Assembly: GCF_004799645.1 (NCBI RefSeq)
Contig: NZ_CP031305.1
Coordinates: forward strand, 1,674,001 to 1,738,000
Length of the DNA stretch: 64,000 nucleotides
From: Natronorubrum bangense
GTDB lineage: Archaea; Halobacteriota; Halobacteria; Halobacteriales; Natrialbaceae
Direction: 5' to 3'
A program made the translations under genes and the position numbers. Of this stretch, positions 29,080-37,414 are shown in pieces (position 1 is the stretch's first letter; the number at the start of each line of letters is the position of its first letter). The notes under the pieces were generated by a model. That model did not search any database. It worked only from the letters and a program-made list of their open reading frames with translations, and had not been told where the DNA came from.

Positions 29080-29184
29080 GTCCGGGTGCGAGAATCGAAC
29101 CCGACTGCGAGACTCGCTGACGCTCGTCTCGCGTGGTTCGATTCTCTGAGGATTCCTGCGGCTCACGTATTTGTTCGCCGAAGG
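29080..29184 (-). repeat. tRNA-tail module after tRNA-His
   Basis: Read on the minus strand, downstream of tRNA-His: a stem-loop at 29184-29155 (CCTTCGGC paired with GCCGCAGG, one mismatch, loop GAACAAATACGTGA), then 29103-29080, which repeats 24 bases of the tRNA-His 3' end (29210-29187). It is the same design as at tRNA-Val, -Ile and -Leu. Confidence 0.72.
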
Positions 29185-29186
29185 AA

Positions 29187-29259
29187 GTCCGGGTGCGAGA
29201 ATCGAACCCGCGTCTCAGCCTCCACAAGGCTGAAGGATAACCACTACCCCAACCCGGAC
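29187..29259 (-). tRNA. tRNA-His (anticodon GTG)
   Basis: On the minus strand GTCCGGG and CCCGGAC form the acceptor stem; the terminal G-C pair can be read as the extra G(-1):C73 of tRNA-His. The anticodon loop TTGTGGA on CAGCC/GGCTG gives GTG. The T-arm contains GGGTTCGATTCTC. Confidence 0.95.
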
Positions 29260-29413
29260 ACGCTTACAAAACAAGATAGGAGTGGTTGGACTGAAATACG
29301 TTACGACTCGCGCACGAGCGTATGCGAGTGCGTACCGCGATAGTACGGGACATAAGTACGGCCGGGCGCGACCGGGATGTTTTTTGGCCCACAAGCGGTA
29401 AAACACCCAACGC

Positions 29414-29869
29414 GTGGCTATCACCGACAAAATCTACGTCAAAAACCACCGCCAGCTCAGCTCCCAACTCGAGACGAATATCCCGAAGGGGGCGTTCAAA
29501 GGCGCGACGCTCGATATCCTCTTTCAGGGTGCCGGACTCGAGAAACTCGACGAGGCGACCCGCGATCGGGTGCTCGATTTCGCACAGGACTTTCTCGACT
29601 GTGACTGTGACAACAACCCCTACTGTGGCTGCCCCGAGCGGAAATTCATCCAGTATCTCCTTGAGTTGCGCGCCCAGGGACTGGGGCCAGATGCGATCGT
29701 CGACGTGATGACCGACGACTACATGGTGTATGCCTACTCCGGCGACGTCCTTTCGTTTCTCGACAACGGCGTTCGAACACTTGAAGCAGCCGAAGCGCTC
29801 GCCCGCGTCGAAGGTGCAGACGAAAAGTACGACGAGATCCGCCAGGCAAAGCAGAACCTCTCGAGATAG
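29414..29869 (+). CDS. DUF5814-like haloarchaeal protein
   Basis: A 151-residue protein starting with GTG (29414). A Cys cluster CDCDNNPYCGCPERKFIQYL (about 58-77) suggests metal binding. The remaining sequence is helical, with RTLEAAEALARVEGADEKYD near the end. In haloarchaea a domain of this kind is also joined to a helicase in longer proteins; here it stands alone. Function unknown. It is convergent with the ribbon-helix-helix gene, with a 3-base gap. Confidence 0.72.
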   Translation: MAITDKIYVKNHRQLSSQLETNIPKGAFKGATLDILFQGAGLEKLDEATRDRVLDFAQDFLDCDCDNNPYCGCPERKFIQYLLELRAQGLGPDAIVDVMTDDYMVYAYSGDVLSFLDNGVRTLEAAEALARVEGADEKYDEIRQAKQNLSR

Positions 29870-29872
29870 CCG

Positions 29873-30277
29873 CTACCGCAACTGGTATCGGTCGTCTTCG
29901 TCGTCTAGTTCGTCGAGCAACAGCACTTCGTCCTCTTCTTCCTCGAGTCGATCCTGTAACTCGTTGACGTAGGCTTTGTACTCGTCGAGCTGTTCGCGGA
30001 GGTGGTCGGCCTCGAGTTCGAGGCGCTCGTGTTCGCGGATGAACCGTTTCGGGACTTCGACGGTTGGCGGGAACGAGTGGCCGTCGTCGTCTCCCGCGTT
30101 CGACTCGAGTTCGTCTTCGGGAACGACGGCGACCTGGCCGTCGTGGTCGACGAGCAAGTCGACGTAGTCCCGAAACACCGCGGACAACGAGATGTCGCGT
30201 TCGGCGGCGATATCCTGGAGCGCCTCGAACGCGTCCTCGTTTACGCGAAACGAGATCGTCTTGTTCTTGTTGCCCAT
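29873..30277 (-). CDS. Ribbon-helix-helix (CopG-like) regulator with coiled coil
   Basis: A 134-residue protein. Residues 1-45 (NKNKTISFRVNEDAFEALQD and RDISLSAVFRDYV) form a ribbon-helix-helix DNA-binding domain. A linker follows, then a long coiled coil (about 80-120, REHERLELEADHLREQLDEY) and an acidic tail (EEEEDEVLLLDELDDEDD). The MGNKNKTISFRV start at 30277 is well defined. Proteins of this shape are common in haloarchaea as small transcription factors; the target is unknown. Confidence 0.8.
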   Translation of the reverse strand: MGNKNKTISFRVNEDAFEALQDIAAERDISLSAVFRDYVDLLVDHDGQVAVVPEDELESNAGDDDGHSFPPTVEVPKRFIREHERLELEADHLREQLDEYKAYVNELQDRLEEEEDEVLLLDELDDEDDRYQLR

Positions 30278-30344
30278 TTGGCTTCTATTCGTCGTGCATG
30301 ACACTTAACGGTTCGTCAGACAGAACTGGTCATACGACCGATAT

Positions 30345-31103
30345 TCAGTCGACGAGCCAGCCACCGTCGACGTCGACGGCAGCGCCATGCATGAACGACG
30401 CCTCGTCGCTTGCGAGGAAGGTGACAACCTGTGCAACCTCTTCTGGGCGTGCGTAGCGCTCAGCTGGAGTTCCGTCGACGATTTCTCGGACCTCGTCGGG
30501 TGTCTCGTCGATTAGCTCTTCAGTCATCCCGGTCTCAATGAAGCCTGGGCAGACAGCGTTTGCGCGAATCTTGGGGCCGTAGTCGTGTGAGAGTTGCTTC
30601 GTGAACCCGATTACGCCGTGTTTCGATGAGGTGTAGGCGGCACCGCCACCGCCAGCGACTTTGCCGGCGATCGAGGCCGTATTGATGACGACTCCTTCGT
30701 CTTCGCCCTCGAGAAGGGCTGGTAGCGCCGCTTTCGTGAACAGAAAGACGCCCTTGAGGTTGATGTCCATAACCCGATCCCACAGGTCTTCGGAGGTCTC
30801 CCCGGTCGGCGCGTAATCGTCGAGGATACCCGCGTTGTTACAGAGCACATCGATCGTACCGTACTCTTCGGTCGCCCGTTCGACGACGGCCTCAACGCTG
30901 TCGGAGTCGGAGACGTCGCCGATGACACCGATTGCCTCGTCACCATTGTCCAGAATCTCGCTCGTGAGGTCGTCAAGTCCGTCCTCGTCGACGTCGACGG
31001 CAACGACGGATGCTCCGTTATCGGCGAACTCGAGTGCCATTGATCGACCCATTCCTGATGCGCCACCGGTGACAACGACAACACTGTCTGAAACGGACAC
31101 CAT
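30345..31103 (-). CDS. Short-chain dehydrogenase/reductase (3-oxoacyl-ACP reductase-like)
   Basis: A 252-residue classical SDR. The cofactor motif TGGASGMG is at about 11-18, NNAG near 87, catalytic Ser in NTASIAGK, and Tyr-x-x-x-Lys in AYTSSKHG (about 152-159). The C-terminal AVDVDGGWLVD is typical of FabG-like enzymes. An Asp at the end of the second strand (VDVDEDG) suggests NAD(H) preference. The substrate is unknown. ATG 31103 gives MVSVSDSVVVVTGG. Confidence 0.9.
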   Translation of the reverse strand: MVSVSDSVVVVTGGASGMGRSMALEFADNGASVVAVDVDEDGLDDLTSEILDNGDEAIGVIGDVSDSDSVEAVVERATEEYGTIDVLCNNAGILDDYAPTGETSEDLWDRVMDINLKGVFLFTKAALPALLEGEDEGVVINTASIAGKVAGGGGAAYTSSKHGVIGFTKQLSHDYGPKIRANAVCPGFIETGMTEELIDETPDEVREIVDGTPAERYARPEEVAQVVTFLASDEASFMHGAAVDVDGGWLVD

Positions 31104-31153
31104 ACACTGATTTCGATGGCCAGCAGTAAAAATGTCAGTCACAAATGACTGCT

Positions 31154-31225
31154 ATGCTTGCTCATACGCCGGGGCTCCATCACGTAACGGGAATCGTCGG
31201 GGACACACAGGGGGCGATCGATTCG
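31154..31225 (+). pseudogene. Remnant of a VOC (glyoxalase/dioxygenase) family gene
   Basis: The frame MLAHTPGLHHVTGIVGDTQG then AID matches the usual N-terminus of haloarchaeal vicinal-oxygen-chelate proteins, including the metal-binding His-His. After about 24 codons the similarity stops and no C-terminal part is found before the next gene. This looks like a deleted gene. The rest of 31104-31373 shows no feature. Confidence 0.5.
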
Positions 31226-31373
31226 AGTGGCGCGATCCAAACGCGGGCCACGGGGTTACCGACGATGGATTCGACGGCGTCGACGCGCTGCTCGAGGCCG
31301 GTATCGATAGCTGAGTCGCCTCGCTCGAACCGTCGCCGAGACGAAAAAGGACGGTAACCGTAGCCGACCGATC

Positions 31374-32015
31374 TCAGACCGTTGCTTCGGTATCGTCGCG
31401 CTCGACGGTCTCGAGGCTCTCGAGGGCGGCAACGACGTCGTTGCGGTAGTTGATGACTGGCGAGTCGTAGCGCTCACGAGCCATCTGGGCGTACTCGTTT
31501 GTGGGTGCCGTCGAGGCGCTTTCCGGGGCTTCCTGTTCGGCTTCCCACTCCTCGTAGGCCTCGATTCGGTCGAGCGTTCGCTCGGCGGTTTCGACGACCC
31601 AGCGGTCGCGAGTGGCGTCGTCGACGACCGCGATCGACTCGGGCCGGACGGAGACGTTGACAGTGCCGTCGTCGGTCTCGTAGGTGCGTGGTTTGCCGAC
31701 GATGGCGACGTAGGCTGGTGGCTCCGTATCGCGAAGGACGGAGGCGGCCTCGGGCTGGTACTGGCCAGCGTAGACGAAGAAGGTCCCCGTCGGGTCGACG
31801 ACGCGGCCGCGCCAGTACTCGCTGTCGTCGCCGACGTCTTCGGTCTCGGTCAGGGTGCCGACGATGAACACGCGGTTGGCGCGGTCGCCAGTCGGGAGCA
31901 GCGCGTAGTTGGGCGCACGCTCGTCGTCGCTTTCTTTGAAGGTGTACGTCGAGTCGTTGAATTCGGAGGCGAAGACGCGGCGGGCGACTTCGCGGGTAAG
32001 TTCTGACTGGCTCAT
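31374..32015 (-). CDS. RPA-associated protein
   Basis: A 213-residue protein of the archaeal COG3390 family, encoded next to RPA in haloarchaea and shown in Haloferax to interact with its RPA. An OB-fold region spans about 30-130 (RVFIVGTLTETEDVGD, EYWRGRVVDPTGTFFVYAGQ). It starts one base after the stop of the RPA gene, so the two are one operon and probably form a complex for single-stranded DNA binding in replication and repair. Confidence 0.88.
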   Translation of the reverse strand: MSQSELTREVARRVFASEFNDSTYTFKESDDERAPNYALLPTGDRANRVFIVGTLTETEDVGDDSEYWRGRVVDPTGTFFVYAGQYQPEAASVLRDTEPPAYVAIVGKPRTYETDDGTVNVSVRPESIAVVDDATRDRWVVETAERTLDRIEAYEEWEAEQEAPESASTAPTNEYAQMARERYDSPVINYRNDVVAALESLETVERDDTEATV

Positions 32016-32016
32016 G

Positions 32017-32946
32017 TTACATCGACCTCGCTTTGATCAGCAGCTGTTCTGGATCGGCTGGCCCGTCGAGTTCCTCGACGTCGTCGGCCAGCACATAGCG
32101 GCCGAACGTCGGCCCCTCGATACGGTAGTAGGTCCCGACGATATCGTCCATGATCTCGTCGGCGACGACGGTCGTATCCAGCGCATCCATCGCCATGTCT
32201 TTGGCTTCCTCCAGGCTCAGGCCCGTCAGCTCCTCGGTGGCTTCCTTGTCGAAGATAACCTCGTGGGCGTCGAGACCGTCGTCGACGACGGCTTTGATCC
32301 GGAGGTCGAACTCGCCTTCGACCTCACCGTGTTCGTTACAGCGGCCGTTCTGAAGCACTCGCGTACAGCCCTCTTTCGGGCAGCGCTTGATGAGCCCGCT
32401 GCCGCTTTGCATATCGACGAGCGCGCCTTCGATCTCGCTCGTGTCGTTGCCGACCTCGAGGTCCTCTTCGAGTTCCTCGATGACAGTCGTCGAGTTGAGT
32501 TTGACCGAGTACCGGCCCTGATACTCGTCAGTGACGACGTTTTGGAGTTCGTAGACGCCGCCTTCCTCGAGCGCCGGCAGGTCGGATTTCGCCCACTTGG
32601 TGAACTTGATCGTGCCTGTCGGGTCGCCCAGCAGGCCGACCTGTGCGACGGAGTCGCTGCGGGGATCCCAGAGTTCGATGACCTTCGCAGTGAGGTCGAT
32701 CCACTCTTCGGGTTCGTCGACGTCCTCGATGTTGGCGGCTTCGCTCCCGCTCCGTGAGATGTCCTCACGCTCGAGGTCCGCTGCCTCGAGATAGTGGTTC
32801 GTGACGCTCCGTCGGGCCTCGTCCATGGGCACTTTGTACTCGTCGACGAGCGTGCGCAGGCGCTCTTCGACGTCTTCGACGGTAACGTCGATATGGTCTG
32901 AAAACTGGTCGTGTATCTCGTCCGCGTGCTGTCGTACGTCGCTCAT
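32017..32946 (-). CDS. Replication protein A (RPA3-like) with zinc finger
   Basis: A 309-residue single-stranded DNA-binding protein. The OB-fold lies at about 75-170 (IDLTAKVIELWDPRSDSVAQ, VGLLGDPTGTIKFTKWAKSD), and a zinc finger follows: CPKEGCTRVLQNGRCNEH (Cys, Cys, Cys, His, about 188-205). One OB-fold plus one zinc finger and a length of about 310 match haloarchaeal RPA3. In Haloferax the RPA3 operon continues with a phosphoesterase gene; here the next gene is an SDR, so that third member is absent. The protein is acidic. ATG 32946 gives MSDVRQHADEIHDQ. Confidence 0.88.
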   Translation of the reverse strand: MSDVRQHADEIHDQFSDHIDVTVEDVEERLRTLVDEYKVPMDEARRSVTNHYLEAADLEREDISRSGSEAANIEDVDEPEEWIDLTAKVIELWDPRSDSVAQVGLLGDPTGTIKFTKWAKSDLPALEEGGVYELQNVVTDEYQGRYSVKLNSTTVIEELEEDLEVGNDTSEIEGALVDMQSGSGLIKRCPKEGCTRVLQNGRCNEHGEVEGEFDLRIKAVVDDGLDAHEVIFDKEATEELTGLSLEEAKDMAMDALDTTVVADEIMDDIVGTYYRIEGPTFGRYVLADDVEELDGPADPEQLLIKARSM

Positions 32947-33211
32947 TGTGTCACGCCTCCTCTTTCGTTTCACTGGGAGGCATACGCGGTTTCGCTCCCG
33001 ATCATATTTAAACTGCCGCCACCGGAGCGAAAGTGAATTTCGAGACGTCGAATCAGCTGGTTACGGAGTGATCTGGCTTCTCTGCGGAGTCGGTCGCGGG
33101 TTCTCACCGTTGTCGAGATGGGGCTGGCGAAGCCGCTTTAGCGTGCAATCTACGCTCACCACTCGTGTCTCAGCGACGGGACTATGGGCCCTGCGGCCTA
33201 ACAGGTCGGTA

Positions 33212-33523
33212 ATGTCGGATCGTCGTCGCCTCGAGCGATTCCTTCGTTCGAAGCTTCAGGAGGCTGGTCAGCAGTACGAAGAGGTTCGCGGCTCGACGAC
33301 CAAGCAACTCGAAGAGGCTCGTGAGGCGTACGAAATAGCGAAAAACGCCCGCAGCATTCCCTCAGACGAGAAGGGACGGGCGAAAATCGTCTGTCGTCGG
33401 TACGCCGAACAGCGGGCGGCGATGCTCGACGATCAGTATCGACCGGCCTGTTTCGAGGCGGATCATCCCGACTGTGAAGGCTGTGTGGAAGACGTTCGCG
33501 AGGGGCGGATCGAAACCTGGTAA
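33212..33523 (+). CDS. Small conserved haloarchaeal protein (DUF7091-like)
   Basis: A 103-residue protein. Residues 1-60 are helical and charged (RRLERFLRSKLQEAGQQYEE), probably coiled coil; the C-terminus has a Cys-rich end (CFEADHPDCEGCVEDVREG). A Cys also occurs at IVCRRYAEQR. Function unknown. ATG 33212 gives MSDRRRLERFL. It is divergent from the RPA gene and convergent with the CDGSH gene. Confidence 0.72.
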   Translation: MSDRRRLERFLRSKLQEAGQQYEEVRGSTTKQLEEAREAYEIAKNARSIPSDEKGRAKIVCRRYAEQRAAMLDDQYRPACFEADHPDCEGCVEDVREGRIETW

Positions 33524-33565
33524 GCGCAGTCGTGATCCAGTTTCAGACCGTCACGCCACTTGATG

Positions 33566-33796
33566 CTACTCGTCGTCTGTTGTGACGACGCGCTCGACGA
33601 CCGACCGCTCGCCGTTTTCGTACACGTATGTCGTCTCCGACTCCTCGTCGTCGGTCTGTCGGTGGCTCCCATCGCAAAACGGGAACGACTCTGCGAGCCC
33701 ACACTGACAGACTGCGATATCACCCTTCGATTCGTCGATATCCGATGGCTCCAGTTTCCGCGGGCCTGTGGCCTCGAGTTCGACTAGTCGTGTCAT
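33566..33796 (-). CDS. CDGSH-type iron-sulfur protein
   Basis: A 76-residue protein with one CDGSH iron-sulfur domain: CQCGLAESFPFCDGSH (about residues 30-45), giving three Cys and one His ligand for a [2Fe-2S] cluster. The N-terminus (RKLEPSDIDESKGDIAV) is the normal lead-in of the family. Probable role: small electron or cluster carrier. ATG 33796 gives MTRLVELEATGP; the upstream in-frame extension is not conserved. Confidence 0.9.
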   Translation of the reverse strand: MTRLVELEATGPRKLEPSDIDESKGDIAVCQCGLAESFPFCDGSHRQTDDEESETTYVYENGERSVVERVVTTDDE

Positions 33797-33919
33797 GACA
33801 CTGCATTCGGGTGGCGAGGATGAAAAGCAACTGGTCGCAATCTGACACCGACCGTGGCTGTTATGGTCGTGAACACAAGGTACTTGAGCGCTGTTTGTGA
33901 TTTCGAAATACGAACCAGT

Positions 33920-34213
33920 ATGAGTTTTCACGATACAGGGCTGTCGATCGCAATCCTGCTTGCAGTCGTTAAGACGCTTATTCTGCTCGTGGGGAGCGTT
34001 ATCACGTTTTTTGCGTACAAAGCGTACCGCCGGACCAGACAGCGCGCGCTTGGGCTTCTCGCCGTTGGGTTTGGTCTCGTCACGCTCGGGTTGGTGCTTG
34101 CCGGCCTCCTCTATGAGCTGCTTGGAGTGTCGTTGATGATGGGGATTCTCCTCGAAAGCCTGCTGATGTTTGCCGGCTTCCTCATTATTGCACACTCGCT
34201 GTACGTCACGTAA
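33920..34213 (+). CDS. Small membrane protein (DUF7521-like)
   Basis: A 97-residue protein of three membrane helices (SIAILLAVVKTLILLVGSVI, LGLLAVGFGLVTLGLVLAGL and MGILLESLLMFAGFLIIAHS) with a basic loop AYRRTRQRA between the first two. The pattern is common in haloarchaea, often beside winged-helix regulators; none is adjacent here. ATG 33920 gives MSFHDTGLSI. Confidence 0.72.
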   Translation: MSFHDTGLSIAILLAVVKTLILLVGSVITFFAYKAYRRTRQRALGLLAVGFGLVTLGLVLAGLLYELLGVSLMMGILLESLLMFAGFLIIAHSLYVT

Positions 34214-34349
34214 CAGGCCGATATTGTGTGCGCTCTGCGTCCGTGACAGCGATGATACCGGAATCGTGAGCGGTCAATACCGTCGACAGCTCCGCCAGGA
34301 TGAACGATACCACAGGAAGTGACGGTCGACCATCCCGTGGTGAGACACG

Positions 34350-34838
34350 TCACTCGACGACTTCTCTATGGATTTCGTTGAGTGTTTCCTCGAGGTCGTG
34401 TTGCCGGTGTTCAAGTGTTGCAATCCGCTCGCGGAGGACGGTTTCGGACTCGGACGTGTGTGCTGGTGATGTCGAACTCCGTTGACGAGGAGGGCTGTGA
34501 CGACGGTCTTCCAGTGGTGTCTGTGGTTGCCGATCAAATCTCCGTTTTGGCCCCGAGTTGCTCTTCTCCGATTCGGTGTCCGTCGCGAGCATTCGTTTCC
34601 AGCCGTCAAGCCAGAGTTCGTACGCGCGCGAGTAGTGTTCCATGGCTTGGGTACTCTCCTGTAGGCCGTCGACGATTGCTTGTTGCGTTTCGATGTACGT
34701 ACTGCTGATCTCTTGGTACTCCTCGAACGCATCAGTAATGCTTTCCACTCCCCTATAGGGCGAGGCGATGGCTTGAGAGTCGGTCATTCCGAATAAGGTG
34801 TCACCGACTCTCGGCATGAAAGTTTGGACGTATTCCAT
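34350..34838 (-). CDS. Hypothetical protein, PhaE/phasin-like features
   Basis: A 162-residue protein without a firm family. AYELWLDGWKRMLATD (about 72-87) and the C-terminal heptad segment VLRERIATLEHRQHDLEETL (about 134-153) resemble the layout of PHA synthase subunit PhaE or granule-associated phasin-like proteins of haloarchaea: helical body, disordered linker, coiled-coil end. No PHA gene is adjacent, so the role is open. ATG 34838 is used; ATG 34787 (MTDSQAIAS) is also plausible. Confidence 0.55.
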   Translation of the reverse strand: MEYVQTFMPRVGDTLFGMTDSQAIASPYRGVESITDAFEEYQEISSTYIETQQAIVDGLQESTQAMEHYSRAYELWLDGWKRMLATDTESEKSNSGPKRRFDRQPQTPLEDRRHSPPRQRSSTSPAHTSESETVLRERIATLEHRQHDLEETLNEIHREVVE

Positions 34839-34971
34839 ATCCTGACCGTCAAGTGTGACATAACCAGAGCGTATTCACTCGAGAGTACACGTCTGTGGGT
34901 ATCTGTTGACTGCTTACACTTCGAGACGTGTCCGCGAGAAGCAGCTATCGAGATGAACGTAGAACAATAAG

Positions 34972-35043
34972 AGCCTAGGCCGGGATTTGAACCCGGGCTC
35001 TCGTCCTTACCAAGGACGCGCTTTACCGCTAAGCTACCCAGGC
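34972..35043 (-). tRNA. tRNA-Thr (anticodon GGT)
   Basis: On the minus strand the acceptor arms GCCTGGG and CCTAGGC pair with one G-T. The anticodon loop TTGGTAA on CGTCC/GGACG gives GGT, and the T-arm is CCGGGTTCAAATCCCGG. Unlike several other tRNAs here it has no truncated copy of its 3' end downstream. Confidence 0.95.
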
Positions 35044-35136
35044 ACGCATCTTGTCGTTGTCGCGAGTTAACTTTATGAGTTTCGATTCGACACCGGGCGT
35101 GGGGTGGTATGGCTCACCCCGATCCGGGCTTTCGTG

Positions 35137-35910
35137 TCAGTGGTCCGTCGCCGATGTCGCTCGGTCGGTCGTGTGTTCCTCGAGCGAGTGTTCCGAAAGC
35201 GACGGCTCGTGACCATCGAGACACTCGGTTGCGGGCGGGAAGACAGTGCCGGCGTCATCAGCAATCGTCTCCGCAGTGGCGAGCAGGTGCGGCGAGGGTG
35301 TGGTCCCGACGGCGGCAGTCCCGGTGAGAACGGCGAGTTCGAGGATGTCGTGTTCTAGGTTGGCATCGACCGTCGCCGGATCGGCGGCCGTCTCGCGGCG
35401 GGTTTGATCGCGGCCGAACGTCTGGACCGTCCGAACGGCCTTCCCGGCCGCATCGGTTCGGGCGAGCAGATGAAAACCACGGGCGACGAGGATGTCGGCG
35501 GCGAGAATCGCGAGGTCGCCAGTGTTGCTCTCGGTGGCGTCGCTCTCGTTCGCCCAGGGCTCGTCGTGGGCGAGCAACCGTGTGAGACGCAATCCTTCGT
35601 AAATGAGCTGGACGCCGGCAGCCTGTGTGGCAAGCGGTTCGTGGTTGATCGGCGTGTCGTCGGCTGTGCTGTGTTCGGTGGTGTGGCCGTCCTCGTGGTC
35701 CGACACCGATCGATCGGTCGGCAGATCGGAGTTGAAGCCGGGGACATCGCTTCCGTCGGACGCTGCCGCGGTGGCACTCTCGAGGGTGAGAACACCAGGA
35801 ACCATCGATGCCTCGTCAAGGACCGCCTCGATGTAGTCGTGTAGCTGCGGCGGTTCGACGTCTGCGATTGCCTCGGAGGCGGCCCGCCGACAGCTGTCGG
35901 CTTTTTCCAT
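35137..35910 (-). CDS. Haloarchaeal protein DUF7114-like (prenyl synthase-like helical fold)
   Basis: A 257-residue protein. ADSCRRAASEAIADVEPPQL and SMVPGVLTLESATAA at the N-terminus and GDLAILAADILVARGFHLLA (about 131-150) resemble helices of polyprenyl synthetases, but the DDxxD metal motif is absent, so catalysis is doubtful. A D/E/S/H-rich low-complexity segment lies at about 50-90 and at the C-terminus. ATG 35910 gives MEKADSCRRAASE. It is divergent from the enoyl-CoA hydratase with a 61-base spacer. Confidence 0.65.
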   Translation of the reverse strand: MEKADSCRRAASEAIADVEPPQLHDYIEAVLDEASMVPGVLTLESATAAASDGSDVPGFNSDLPTDRSVSDHEDGHTTEHSTADDTPINHEPLATQAAGVQLIYEGLRLTRLLAHDEPWANESDATESNTGDLAILAADILVARGFHLLARTDAAGKAVRTVQTFGRDQTRRETAADPATVDANLEHDILELAVLTGTAAVGTTPSPHLLATAETIADDAGTVFPPATECLDGHEPSLSEHSLEEHTTDRATSATDH

Positions 35911-35971
35911 TGGCAGGGGGTTACGACGGAGGAGGCAAAGACCTTTGGAAACGTCGGGTAGACTGGCGTAT

Positions 35972-36682
35972 ATGATTGATGTCGAGATCGATGCTGACCG
36001 TTCTATCCGGACCGTGACGATCGACCGCCCCGAGACGCGCAACGCCTTGAGTATCGAAGGTCTCGAGGCCCTCGAGTCGGCGATCGACGACGCCGACGAG
36101 GCCGTCATCTATCTCCATGGGAACGGCCCGGCGTTCTGTGCAGGGGCCGATCTCACGGCTGTCAGCGGGCTGGATGGCGACCGCGAGCGAGCCGTCGAGT
36201 TCGCTCGGCTGGGCCAGCGAGTCGCCCGGGCCATCGAAGACTCGCCGGCTGTCGTCGTCGCCGGTATCGACGGTCCAGCACGCGGAGGCGGCCTCGAGTT
36301 TGCATTGGCTTGTGACGTCCGTGTCGGCACGCCCGACTCGACATACGGCGAGCCCGGCGTCACCTTCGGCTTGTTCGGTGCCTGGGGTGGCACCGTTCGG
36401 CTCCCCCGCGTGATCGGCGAGGGCGACGCCCTCGAGTTCGCGCTCTCGGGGCGAGCCGTCGACGCCGAGGAAGCACGTCGGATGGGATTGATTTCGCGGA
36501 TCGAAGCCGAGCCACGAACGGTCGCTGAAGAGATCGCAGCGAACGCTTCCGATACCCTCACCGTGCTGAAACGCCGGATTCGGGACGACAGCGAACGAGC
36601 AACACAGGAACGACTCGAGGCACAGGCCTTTGGCGACCTCGTCGAGAGCCACGCCGACGATATCAATGCGTTGCTCGAGTAA
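35972..36682 (+). CDS. Enoyl-CoA hydratase/isomerase family protein
   Basis: A 236-residue crotonase-fold enzyme acting on acyl-CoA thioesters. The N-terminal VTIDRPETRNALSIEGLEAL, the oxyanion-hole regions GPAFCAGADL (about 52-61) and GPARGGGLEFALACDVRVG (about 96-114) and the EPGVTFGLFGAWGGT block are all present. Slightly shorter than the usual 255-260. One catalytic Glu of true hydratases (in the EPGV block) is present; the first Glu position is occupied by glycine (PARGGGLE), so isomerase or other chemistry is possible. ATG 35972 gives MIDVEIDADRSI. Confidence 0.87.
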   Translation: MIDVEIDADRSIRTVTIDRPETRNALSIEGLEALESAIDDADEAVIYLHGNGPAFCAGADLTAVSGLDGDRERAVEFARLGQRVARAIEDSPAVVVAGIDGPARGGGLEFALACDVRVGTPDSTYGEPGVTFGLFGAWGGTVRLPRVIGEGDALEFALSGRAVDAEEARRMGLISRIEAEPRTVAEEIAANASDTLTVLKRRIRDDSERATQERLEAQAFGDLVESHADDINALLE

Positions 36683-36752
36683 GGAGCCGACAGCACCGCC
36701 CGATGTGTCCGCGACACAACCATTATTCATCGGTCGACCGTAGGAACTGTCG

Positions 36753-37292
36753 ATGCCCGAACCGGTGTTTCTCTCCGGCGACTGCGTGGCTCTCCGGCCC
36801 ATCGAAGAGGATGACCTCGAGTTCCTTCAGCAACACGTCAACGATCCGCGAGTCTGGCGGGCGATCGGTCGTTCGAAGCCACTCAATCGCGTTCAGGAAC
36901 GGGCGTTCTTCGAGGATGTCGTCTGCAGTGAGGAGTCGATCCAGCTGTTGATCGTCGCCGAGTCGACGCCGGTGGGAACGGTCGGGCTGAAATCGATCGA
37001 CTGGCCCTCGAATCGAGCGGAACTCGGCTACTGGATCGCACCCGATCACTGGCGCAGCGGCTACGCGTCCGATGCGGTCGAGCGGGTCGTCGCGTACGCG
37101 TTCGACCAACTCGGTCTCCACCGGATCGCTGCCCGCGTCTTCGCGTTCAATGAGCCTTCACGACGGCTCCTCGAGTCGGTCGGGTTCACACAGGAGGGCG
37201 TTCATCGGGACGTCGAGTTCATCGATGGAGAGTATCAAGACGCCTACTGGTACGGGCTGCTCGAGGACGAGTGGCGTTCGGAGACGGACTGA
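36753..37292 (+). CDS. GNAT N-acetyltransferase (RimJ/RimL type)
   Basis: A 179-residue acetyltransferase that would transfer acetyl from acetyl-CoA to an amino group of a protein or small molecule. Typical blocks are VALRPIEEDDLEFLQQHVND at the start, ELGYWIAPDHWRSGYASDAV (about 91-110, acetyl-CoA binding loop) and GLHRIAARVFAFNEPSRRLLES (about 120-141). The length is normal. The gene's TGA stop is the first triplet of an ACGGTCTGCTGTA element. Confidence 0.87.
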   Translation: MPEPVFLSGDCVALRPIEEDDLEFLQQHVNDPRVWRAIGRSKPLNRVQERAFFEDVVCSEESIQLLIVAESTPVGTVGLKSIDWPSNRAELGYWIAPDHWRSGYASDAVERVVAYAFDQLGLHRIAARVFAFNEPSRRLLESVGFTQEGVHRDVEFIDGEYQDAYWYGLLEDEWRSETD

Positions 37293-37305
37293 TACGGTCT
37301 GCTGT
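37290..37305. repeat. Stop-codon-anchored TACGGTCTGCTGTA motif
   Basis: TGA (stop of the GNAT gene) is followed at once by TACGGTCTGCTGTA. It matches 7902-7919 with one change. A strong second arm is not obvious before the nadE gene, so this may be a half element. Confidence 0.55.
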
Positions 37306-37414
37306 ACCATCGCGGGCGGCGAGGTCGATGATCAGCAGGAGATAACAGTCTGCGAGCGACAGTTCAGACGGCCCATCGAGGGCGTCACGTGTGGCCCCGA
37401 CGACTGCCGGCCGG

